This document shows positions 1 to 5,836 of a stretch of 11,766 nucleotides of DNA, piece after piece; position 1 is the first letter of the stretch, and every line of letters begins with the position of its first letter. The stretch is from an uncultured Pseudobdellovibrionaceae bacterium (GTDB taxonomy: Bacteria > Bdellovibrionota > Bdellovibrionia > Bdellovibrionales > Bdellovibrionaceae): positions 1 to 11,766 of the forward strand of contig CALCCV010000593.1 of NCBI GenBank assembly GCA_937900305.1, written 5' to 3'. The notes below the pieces were generated by a model. It was not told where the DNA came from. It made no database searches and worked only from the letters and a program-made list of their open reading frames with translations. A program made the position numbers and the translations under genes.

Positions 1-894
1 TGACGAGCGCCGAAAATGCGATTGCGGTCGCAAATTCTCTTCCAGGGCTGGGGTCACGATGGGATCCGTCTCGACAATGAGGCCCGTGGTGAAGTGATGG
101 GCGGCGGCCACTGCAAAGTTTCCGCAACCAGCGCCCCACTCAAGATAGGTTGTCAGGGAAGTCCGTTGCCAAATTTCGGTGCATATTCGAATCATCTCGC
201 GTTGGGAGGAGAGGCTCGGTTGGCTGAAGGCTCCAATGGGCAACCGCAGGGGCACCGCCCGCCAGTCCTCGCCATCGGGAACCCACGTCTGCCACCACAG
301 GCCTGGCCTTTCGACGGCCAGCTCAAAGCGATGAGTTTTTGATTTTTGATTGGCGTTGAATTTCAAAATTTTGCGCCGTTGACCGACCTCGAGGTTTCCA
401 TTCGGAAAAATTTCAAGGAGCCGCAGCAAAAAAAATTCGTCTTCGAGCAGTTTGAAGAGATCCTCATTTGCCAAATCGAGCCAGGCTCCCACCTGGCCCT
501 CTGGAGATTCGCGCAAACGCAGACTGCCTTTGGTCAGGGGCCAGGTCCAGTCTGCTAGTTTGAGATAGGTCGCCTGCAACCGAGCACTGGTGATCAAACA
601 GGCCGTGGCGGCAAAAACGGCACGAGAGTTCGGGTTAGCTGCTGTGTCTGCCCCTTTCTCAGATGTCGCGTCTGGCACCGTGTCGGTGCGCGCTGGCAGC
701 CCAAGTTGGCCGTCGCGAATCACGAAATCCATGCGATGGCGGAACTGCAGCGGCGAAAAATCCACACTGTGAAGCGGAGCCAGGTCCGCCAGTTGGGCTA
801 TGACAGTTCGTTTTTGGCTAAGCTCTTCGCTAGCGGAGAGGTCCCAAAGCTGACACATCTTGCAGAGCGAAGCGTGCAAACACGAGTGGGTCAA
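1..894 (-). CDS. TrmA/RumA-family RNA (uracil-C5) methyltransferase, partial
   Basis: This is the first 298 residues of a SAM-dependent RNA methyltransferase; the C-terminus, including the expected catalytic cysteine, lies beyond the left edge. Visible signs of the family are an N-terminal Fe-S cysteine set C5-x5-C11-x2-C14 with a likely fourth ligand C99, the signature IGAFSQP at residues 220-226, and a SAM-binding motif I, WGAGCGNF, at 253-260, followed by an acidic strand end at E275. Family members make 5-methyluridine in tRNA or 23S rRNA; the target cannot be told from this part. No TRAM domain precedes the cysteines, unlike E. coli RumA. The frame has no ATG before the cysteines, so I choose TTG at 894-892, whose last two bases begin the upstream gene's TGA (TTGA overlap), implying translational coupling. 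Family assignment is firm, the start moderately so. Confidence 0.87.
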   Translation of the reverse strand, partial: MTHSCLHASLCKMCQLWDLSASEELSQKRTVIAQLADLAPLHSVDFSPLQFRHRMDFVIRDGQLGLPARTDTVPDATSEKGADTAANPNSRAVFAATACLITSARLQATYLKLADWTWPLTKGSLRLRESPEGQVGAWLDLANEDLFKLLEDEFFLLRLLEIFPNGNLEVGQRRKILKFNANQKSKTHRFELAVERPGLWWQTWVPDGEDWRAVPLRLPIGAFSQPSLSSQREMIRICTEIWQRTSLTTYLEWGAGCGNFAVAAAHHFTTGLIVETDPIVTPALEENLRPQSHFRRSS

Positions 895-1433
895 TGAATG
901 GGTCCACGTTTTTTGGGGGGAGATCGTTCACCAGGTCTTTCATCCCTGTCGGCCTCACTGGGCGGATCTTCGCTCTCATCTTCTTCTGCGTTCAAGAGAC
1001 CTTCGCTGAGACCCAAGAGGCGATCCGCCTCGGCCTCGAGGTCTGTATTCACCGCCGAAGATTGAATGAAGATCTGCTGATCGTGAAACTTTTGTTCCAG
1101 CCAGGTTTTGGGAAAGCGAACGGCTTCTCCGTCCTTCAAAAACTCTTCCAGCATGGCGCCGGCGCCGTCGAGCGCTAGGTGAATGCTCTCAAGAACTTTG
1201 CCTTCCGCGATGACATAGTCGACCGACACTTCGAAGTTGGTTTGGCGAATGCTGTCTTTTTCGCGCAGACCCAAGCGCAACACAATCTCTTGTCCATAGA
1301 TTCGGCCCTCGATGACGAGTTTCAAACTCCCCAGTTCAGAGCCAAAATTTTCTCGTATGACGCCCTCAATCTGAAGAGCTAACTCCTTCGGAAATGGCGA
1401 CCACTTTTTTGAAGTTTTCAGTCTCGGTTGCAC
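891..1433 (-). CDS. Hypothetical protein coupled to RNA methyltransferase
   Basis: I do not recognise a family for this protein of about 180 residues. The N-terminal two thirds look like a compact alpha/beta domain with alternating hydrophobic strands (SLKLVIEGRIYGQEIVLRLG, then FEVSVDYVI). The last 50 residues are highly charged and probably disordered, rich in E, D and P, and end in a basic PPKKRG stretch. No signal peptide or membrane segment is seen. There is no ATG near the N-terminus. TTG at 1436 and GTG at 1433 are adjacent candidates, and I prefer GTG because the AAAGG at 1445-1441 then sits seven bases upstream. The stop overlaps the methyltransferase start by four bases, so the two are almost certainly cotranslated. 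This context suggests, without proving, a role linked to RNA modification or ribosome function. Confidence 0.75.
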   Translation of the reverse strand: MQPRLKTSKKWSPFPKELALQIEGVIRENFGSELGSLKLVIEGRIYGQEIVLRLGLREKDSIRQTNFEVSVDYVIAEGKVLESIHLALDGAGAMLEEFLKDGEAVRFPKTWLEQKFHDQQIFIQSSAVNTDLEAEADRLLGLSEGLLNAEEDESEDPPSEADRDERPGERSPPKKRGPIH

Positions 1434-1447
1434 CAAGCCCCCTTTGA

Positions 1448-1476
1448 TTGACGAATGGAATGGCGAAGTCTATACA
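1448..1476 (+). promoter_or_regulatory. Plus-strand sigma70-like promoter for miaB
   Basis: TTGACG (1448-1453) and TATACA (1471-1476) are separated by exactly 17 bases, a good -35 match with a moderate -10 match. The predicted transcription start is near 1483. That leaves about 38 bases of leader before the preferred GTG start at 1521, which contain the AAGGAG site. If the ATG at 1500 were used, the leader would be only about 17 bases and without a ribosome binding site. Confidence 0.5.
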
Positions 1477-1497
1477 CCTGAAAGCTGATACCGTAAA
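1469..1497 (-). promoter_or_regulatory. Minus-strand sigma70-like promoter for the hypothetical/methyltransferase unit
   Basis: Read on the minus strand, TTTACG (1497-1492) is followed after 17 bases by TATAGA (1474-1469). Each hexamer matches the sigma70 consensus at four of six positions. Transcription would begin near 1462, leaving a leader of under 30 bases that contains the AAAGG ribosome binding site. The -10 overlaps the plus-strand -10 of miaB. This is inferred from pattern only. Confidence 0.45.
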
Positions 1498-1506
1498 CGA
1501 TGTCTC

Positions 1507-1512
1507 AAGGAG
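1507..1512 (+). promoter_or_regulatory. Ribosome binding site deciding the miaB start
   Basis: AAGGAG lies eight bases before the GTG at 1521. No purine-rich site precedes the in-frame ATG at 1500, whose upstream bases read GTAAACG. This favours GTG at 1521 as the true start, removing seven residues from the longest reading frame. Confidence 0.65.
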
Positions 1513-1520
1513 CGGCCCAG

Positions 1521-3038
1521 GTGAGTGAATGGCTTAATGTGTCAGAGGTGATTTTGCAAGAGAAAAGCCCGGATTTGCTCAGCCCCGAAGGGGCTCAAAC
1601 TTCTAACCCCGAAGGGGCTCGGTCTTCTAGCCCCGAAGGGGCTCGGTCTTCTAACCCCGAAGGGGCGCGAGACTCAGCGCTCGAAGAAATGCCCGGAGTT
1701 TACATTTCGACCTACGGTTGTCAGATGAATGTCAATGACACTGAACGCATGTATTCGCTGCTTGAGATGGTGAATTACACACCGGTGGACTCGCCCGAAA
1801 AGGCCCAGCTGATCATCGTGAACTCCTGCTCAATTCGTGAAAAGCCGGTGCACAAGGTTTACTCCGAAGTCGGTCACTACAAAAAACTCAAAGAGCTCAA
1901 TCCGAAACTTTTGATAGGCATTGGTGGCTGCGTTGGCCAGCAGGAAAAAGACAAATTGATTCAAAATCAGCCTCTAATTGATTTTGTTTTTGGCACTGAT
2001 GCGATCGATGAGTTGCCGGCTCTGGTGGGGCGGGCGCTCGAAAAAACGACCAACAAAAAGCACTACCGGGAACTGAAACGCGAGGAAAAAGAAGTGCTCA
2101 CGGGCTTTCAGCACCGAGCTCCGTACCACGTAGAAACTTTGGTTCGCAACCCGGGTGTGGCGACCTTCGTAAATATCACCAAAGGCTGTGACAACTTCTG
2201 CACCTTCTGTGTGGTGCCATTCACGCGGGGCCGTGAAAAGAGCCGACCTTTGGAGCATGTCCTTCGTGATGTTCAGGCCCTCACCCAGCGCGGGGTGAAA
2301 GAGGTGACACTGCTCGGGCAGAATGTGAATTCCTATGAGAGCCTCTGTGGTGCAGACTTTGCCGATCTGTTGGCTCGTTTGGCTAGCGAGACCGATCTTC
2401 AGCGGATTCGTTTCACCACCAGTCATCCGAAAGATTTTGATCAAAAGTTGGCCGATGTGATGTTCCGCCATCAGCACAAAGTTTGTGAATACATTCACCT
2501 CCCATTTCAAAGTGGCAATACCCGGATCTTGGGTTTGATGAATCGTCGTTACTCTCGCGAAGAGTACCTTGAAAAGATCGCGATGATTAAGCGGGCGATT
2601 CCGAACGTGGTGCTGTCGACTGATATCATTGTGGGTTTTCCAGGCGAAACCGAAGCTGAATTTCAAGACACCATCCGCTTGGTGCTCGAAGTGGGATTTG
2701 AAACCATTTATGCCTTTAAGTACTCTCAGCGCCCGAACACCAAGGCGGCGTTGTTTGAGGATCAAGTGCCTGAGGATGTGAAGTCGGACCGTTTGGCTCG
2801 CCTCTTCGCTGCGCATGATGAAATGGCGTTTCCGTTGGTGAAGCGCTACGAGGGGCAAATTTTACAGGTGCTCGTTGAAAAGGCTGAGGATCAAAAGGGC
2901 AAGTGGAGTGGACGCTCGACCCAAAATAAATCCGTTTATTTTCTGGGCGGCGAAAATCTGGTGGGCAAAATGGTTCCTGTGCGCATCACCAAAGCCTTTC
3001 CAGCCGTATTGCGCGGCGAGCTGGCGCTTCCCAACTGA
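1521..3038 (+). CDS. miaB: tRNA-2-methylthio-N6-dimethylallyladenosine synthase MiaB
   Basis: MiaB is a cytoplasmic radical-SAM enzyme that adds a methylthio group to N6-isopentenyladenosine at position 37 of tRNAs reading codons that begin with U. In the 505-residue form from GTG 1521, the N-terminal UPF0004 domain carries cluster ligands C67 (TYGCQMN), C103 (VNSCSIREKP) and C137 (IGGCVGQ). The radical-SAM motif is C223-x3-C227-x2-C230 (GCDNFCTFC), followed by the MiaB-typical TRGREKSRP. A TRAM-like RNA-binding domain fills the last 70 or so residues. All six cysteines are present, so activity is expected. Oddly, about 55 residues precede the first cluster cysteine, against about a dozen in E. 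coli. This extension contains four 8-residue PEGA repeats (residues 21-52). The gene appears to be transcribed alone from the promoter at 1448-1476; the next gene starts 147 bases after the stop. Confidence 0.95.
   Translation: MSEWLNVSEVILQEKSPDLLSPEGAQTSNPEGARSSSPEGARSSNPEGARDSALEEMPGVYISTYGCQMNVNDTERMYSLLEMVNYTPVDSPEKAQLIIVNSCSIREKPVHKVYSEVGHYKKLKELNPKLLIGIGGCVGQQEKDKLIQNQPLIDFVFGTDAIDELPALVGRALEKTTNKKHYRELKREEKEVLTGFQHRAPYHVETLVRNPGVATFVNITKGCDNFCTFCVVPFTRGREKSRPLEHVLRDVQALTQRGVKEVTLLGQNVNSYESLCGADFADLLARLASETDLQRIRFTTSHPKDFDQKLADVMFRHQHKVCEYIHLPFQSGNTRILGLMNRRYSREEYLEKIAMIKRAIPNVVLSTDIIVGFPGETEAEFQDTIRLVLEVGFETIYAFKYSQRPNTKAALFEDQVPEDVKSDRLARLFAAHDEMAFPLVKRYEGQILQVLVEKAEDQKGKWSGRSTQNKSVYFLGGENLVGKMVPVRITKAFPAVLRGELALPN
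1581..1676 (+). repeat. Four in-frame 24-bp palindromic tandem repeats inside miaB
   Basis: Four units start at 1581, 1605, 1629 and 1653, with an exact 24-bp period and few differences. Each has a palindrome at its head: units 1 and 3 carry the perfect AGCCCC-GAA-GGGGCT, while units 2 and 4 begin AACCCC and keep a four-pair CCCC/GGGG stem. The 24-bp period equals eight codons, giving SPEGAQTS, NPEGARSS, SPEGARSS and NPEGARDS. On the mRNA the array could form a row of short GC-rich hairpins about 60-145 bases after the start codon. The repeats lie outside the conserved catalytic core, so copy number could vary without destroying the enzyme. Confidence 0.93.
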
Positions 3039-3185
3039 GGAAGTTCCTCTCGGGGCAGGAGTCGTGGTTTTGGCAGCGGGCCTTCGCCTTCCACTGGCGG
3101 TATTCAGAAAAGTTGCGAACTGAAAATATTTGATTGCACGTTCGCGATTTGACCCCTAAAAATCTTAGTCACACTTTATGTAGGT

Positions 3186-3758
3186 ATGATGGATTTAAAA
3201 ACGATTGTGACTCAACCGCTGCAAGTTTACTTCACCAAGACAGAGAGCGAAGGCGAAGAGACTTTTCACGCTCGGGATTTGGTGGAACTTCGCATTTTTG
3301 GAATCGCCGTCGGTGCCGCCCCGATGGATGCTCAGCGACCCGTTTTAATTCTCAAAGATTTAGCCCACGAATTTACCCTGCCGGTTCCACTCAACGCGCT
3401 GGAAGCGGGATTGGTCGTGGCCCAAAGTAACAAGCAATCGGCGCCGCTCAATCCCCACAAATTCACGGAGCTTCTCTTGCAAAAGTTGCAGATGAATATC
3501 TGCCAATGTGTTTTTGTCGAGATCAAAGGTGTCCACCAGTATGTTCGATTTTATCTCTCGGGCCATCCGCAAATGACGAGCATCAAAGTTCGGGCTGAAG
3601 AAGCCATGTCGTTGGCTCTGACACTCAACATCCCGCTCTTTGCGACTCGAAAGTTCATGGATCGAAGCAAAGTGCTGACAGCTGAGGTTGAGACGCTGTC
3701 GCAGACCCAAGGTGTACAGCATCCGCACTTTCAAAAGTTTCATCATTACGTGATTTAA
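3186..3758 (+). CDS. Bifunctional nuclease (BFN/DUF151) family protein
   Basis: This 190-residue protein resembles the DUF151 family, some members of which are described as having both DNase and RNase activity. Family hallmarks are RPVLILKD followed by LPVPLNALEA at residues 51-74 (canonical: strand, then LPIWIG..EA), LNPHKFTELLLQKL at 88-101 (canonical PRPLTHDLL), and IKVRAEEAMSLALTLNIPLF at 133-152 (canonical VDARPSDAIALALR..API). The canonical RPSDA is altered to RAEEA, so nuclease activity is uncertain. The protein has no signal peptide. Two adjacent ATGs (3186 and 3189) are possible starts, and the ribosome binding site is poor (TAGG almost touching the start). A weak promoter candidate lies upstream (TTGCAC 3134-3139, TAAAAA 3157-3162, 17 bases apart). 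The carbonic-anhydrase-like gene follows after 31 bases, so the two are probably cotranscribed. Confidence 0.8.
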   Translation: MMDLKTIVTQPLQVYFTKTESEGEETFHARDLVELRIFGIAVGAAPMDAQRPVLILKDLAHEFTLPVPLNALEAGLVVAQSNKQSAPLNPHKFTELLLQKLQMNICQCVFVEIKGVHQYVRFYLSGHPQMTSIKVRAEEAMSLALTLNIPLFATRKFMDRSKVLTAEVETLSQTQGVQHPHFQKFHHYVI

Positions 3759-3778
3759 TAACTTGTTAAACAGTTGAT

Positions 3779-3783
3779 AGAGG
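3779..3783 (+). promoter_or_regulatory. Ribosome binding site supporting the TTG start at 3790
   Basis: AGAGG lies six bases before the TTG at 3790. The next in-frame ATG is far inside the conserved hexapeptide repeats, so the TTG start is well supported. Confidence 0.6.
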
Positions 3784-3789
3784 TTTCTC

Positions 3790-4305
3790 TTGAGCAGGAT
3801 CACTCCACTTCTTGGCCACACCCCGACAGTGGGGGAGGAATGTTTTTTATCATCTTCGGCCGAAATCATCGGCGACGTCAAAATTGGGAATCGATCTAGC
3901 ATCTGGTACAACGTTGTCATCCGCGGCGACGTGATGCCCATTCGCATCGGCAACGAAGTCAATGTTCAAGACGGCACCGTGATGCACGGAACTCACCAGC
4001 AGTTTGGGGTCACCCTCGAAGACCGTGTGACCATCGGTCATTCGGTCGTTTTGCACGGCTGCCACGTGGGTCGCGAGTCTTTGATCGGCATGGGCAGCAT
4101 TGTGATGGACGGAGTGAAGGTGGGGGCCCGCTGCCTCGTGGGCGCCGGTTCCCTGTGCACGCCAGGAAGTGAATTTCCTGAGGGTCATTTGGTGCTCGGT
4201 CGACCAGCTAAGGCGATTCGACCTTTGAAGCCTGAGGAATTGGCAAATCTTTCGCAATCGGCCGATAATTATTTGCTCTACAAAACTTGGTATGGAGGTG
4301 AGTGA
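3790..4305 (+). CDS. Gamma-carbonic anhydrase-like left-handed beta-helix protein
   Basis: This 171-residue protein is built of hexapeptide repeats (IGDVKIG, IRIGNEVNVQDG, VTIGHSVVLHGCHVG, SLIGMGSIVMDGVKVG, CLVGAGSLC) that fold into a left-handed beta helix and normally form a trimer. The three expected zinc-binding histidines are present: H66 (VMHG), H84 and H89 (GHSVVLHG). The family (YrdA, PaaY, Cam) includes true carbonic anhydrases and proteins with thioesterase or unknown activity, so catalysis is plausible but unproven. The C-terminal helix (from about residue 146) is typical. Start is TTG at 3790, supported by AGAGG six bases upstream. Its TGA stop shares its last base with the ATG of guaB (TGATG), so translation of guaB is probably coupled to this gene. 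Confidence 0.88.
   Translation: MSRITPLLGHTPTVGEECFLSSSAEIIGDVKIGNRSSIWYNVVIRGDVMPIRIGNEVNVQDGTVMHGTHQQFGVTLEDRVTIGHSVVLHGCHVGRESLIGMGSIVMDGVKVGARCLVGAGSLCTPGSEFPEGHLVLGRPAKAIRPLKPEELANLSQSADNYLLYKTWYGGE
4294..4298 (+). promoter_or_regulatory. Ribosome binding site deciding the guaB start
   Basis: GGAGG inside the end of the carbonic-anhydrase-like gene lies six bases before ATG 4305 but only three before GTG 4302, which favours the ATG. Confidence 0.65.
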
Positions 4306-5768
4306 TGCGCACGTCTGAAATTCCTTACGCGTTGACGTTTGATGACATTCTTTTGATTCCCCAGTACAGCGACATTGTTCCGTCGGAAGTTTTGCCGCGA
4401 AGTCACTTCGCTCGCGAAATTCATCTGAACGCACCGATTTTGTCGGCGGCGATGGATACGGTCACGGAAAACCGCATCGCTCGCATCATGGCTCAGCATG
4501 GGGGGATGGGCGTCATCCATAAAAACTTTTCGATCGAACAGCAGGCCTTAGAGGTGGAAAAGGTCAAAAAGTACGAAAGTGGAATGATCCAAGATCCCAT
4601 CACGTTGGGACCCGAAGCTCCCGTCGCGCGCGCGGTGGAGATGATGAACAAGTATTCGATCAGCGGCGTGCCCATTACGGTGAATGGTGTTTTGGTGGGA
4701 ATTTTGACGAACCGTGATTTGCGCTTTGAAACCAATTTGCATCAGCCGATTCAAAACTTGATGACCAAAGAAAACTTAATCACCGCCAAAGAAGGTACAA
4801 CTCTCGATCAGGCGAAAAAGATTTTACAACAGCACCGAATTGAAAAGCTCCCGGTTGTCGACAGCCGAAATCATTTGAAGGGTTTGATCACGATCAAAGA
4901 CATTGAAAAGGCCCAGGCTTTTCCGCAGGCAACCAAAGATGCTCATGGTCGCCTCATCGCCGCGGCGGCGGTGGGAGTCGCTCCGGGAACGCACGACCGA
5001 GTGCAAGCTTTGGTGCAATCGAAAGTGGATGTCATTTGCGTTGATACGGCTCATGGCCATTCGAAAAATGTTCGTGAAATGGTCCGCTACATTCATCAAA
5101 ATTTCAAAGATGTGGTTGTGGTTGGCGGCAACGTCGTGACGGCCGAAGGGGCAGAGATGCTTTTCGACGAAGGAGCTGACGTTGTGAAAGTGGGCGTCGG
5201 GCCCGGAAGTATCTGCACCACACGGGTGGTGGCGGGTGTGGGGATGCCGCAAATTTCGGCCGTTCAAGAGTGTTCGAAAATGGCTAAGAAGCGCGGCAAG
5301 ACGATCATCGCTGATGGCGGAATCAAGTACTCTGGAGATATCACGAAGGCATTGGCATTGGGTGCGAACTCGGTGATGATTGGCAATCTTTTGGCCGGCG
5401 CGGAAGAGTCCCCTGGCGAGACGGTGTTGTATCAGGGTCGAACTTACAAAGTGTATCGAGGAATGGGATCTCTGGGAGCGATGGCCAAGGGTTCAAAAGA
5501 TCGCTATGGCCAAGCCGGTGTGATGGATGACGACAAGCTGGTGCCGGAAGGGATTGAGGGCCGAGTGCCTTACAAGGGCAGCGCTTCGGGAATCATCCAC
5601 CAGCTGATCGGTGGAGTGAAATCTGGGATGGGTTACCTCGGCGCTTCCAGCATTGAAGAACTTCAGATGCGAGCGAAGTTTGTTCAAATCACCTCTCAAG
5701 GATTGCGTGAGAGCCACGTTCACGACGTGCACATCACGAAAGAAGCTCCGAATTATCGACTAGAGTAG
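4305..5768 (+). CDS. guaB: Inosine-5'-monophosphate dehydrogenase GuaB
   Basis: GuaB oxidises IMP to XMP with NAD+, the rate-limiting step of guanine nucleotide synthesis, in the cytoplasm. The 487-residue protein matches the usual bacterial length. The N-terminal LTFDDILLIPQYS is typical. Two CBS domains occupy roughly residues 95-205 and are inserted in the TIM barrel. The catalytic loop GPGSICTTR carries the nucleophile C304, and the IMP-binding DGGIKYSGDI follows at 337-346. The mobile flap holds the general base pair R400-Y401, and EGRVPYKG follows at 418-425. No key residue is missing. The start is ATG 4305, overlapping the upstream stop by one base; a GTG one codon earlier is less well spaced from GGAGG. 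guaA follows after 68 bases, the classical gua order. Confidence 0.97.
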   Translation: MRTSEIPYALTFDDILLIPQYSDIVPSEVLPRSHFAREIHLNAPILSAAMDTVTENRIARIMAQHGGMGVIHKNFSIEQQALEVEKVKKYESGMIQDPITLGPEAPVARAVEMMNKYSISGVPITVNGVLVGILTNRDLRFETNLHQPIQNLMTKENLITAKEGTTLDQAKKILQQHRIEKLPVVDSRNHLKGLITIKDIEKAQAFPQATKDAHGRLIAAAAVGVAPGTHDRVQALVQSKVDVICVDTAHGHSKNVREMVRYIHQNFKDVVVVGGNVVTAEGAEMLFDEGADVVKVGVGPGSICTTRVVAGVGMPQISAVQECSKMAKKRGKTIIADGGIKYSGDITKALALGANSVMIGNLLAGAEESPGETVLYQGRTYKVYRGMGSLGAMAKGSKDRYGQAGVMDDDKLVPEGIEGRVPYKGSASGIIHQLIGGVKSGMGYLGASSIEELQMRAKFVQITSQGLRESHVHDVHITKEAPNYRLE

Positions 5769-5836
5769 AGAGCGAACGCGTTTAGCATTTAAAAATGCAT
5801 TTAAAGTGTATTTATTGACAGAGAGGACGACGGCGC
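5769..5836 (+). other. AT-rich guaB-guaA spacer with small inverted repeat
   Basis: GCATTTAAAAATGC at 5785-5798 is a perfect inverted repeat, followed by the overlapping palindrome AAATGCATTT at 5793-5802. It lacks a T tract after the stem, so it is not a convincing terminator. No well-spaced promoter pair is obvious. It may be a weak pause, an internal promoter region or an operator. Confidence 0.35.

Noticed and set aside
16..897. Several plus-strand open frames at the left end
   Set aside because: The minus strand is open through 1-894 with a cysteine cluster, GAFSQP and a SAM motif, so the plus-strand frames are shadows.
1581..1676. Reading the repeat array as a CRISPR
   Set aside because: The repeats are contiguous 24-bp units without unique spacers and lie in frame inside miaB.
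1974..2858. Long open frame (294 codons) on the minus strand opposite miaB
   Set aside because: It lies entirely within miaB, which has full catalytic motifs. Its translation is rich in H, Q and R with no recognisable domain, as expected for an antisense shadow.
3850..4434. Minus-strand open frame opposite the carbonic-anhydrase-like gene
   Set aside because: The plus strand carries a clear hexapeptide-repeat protein with zinc histidines; the antisense translation has no family features.
5785..5802. GCATTTAAAAATGC as a guaB terminator
   Set aside because: It is AT-rich with a very tight loop and no following T run, and guaA continues in the same direction.
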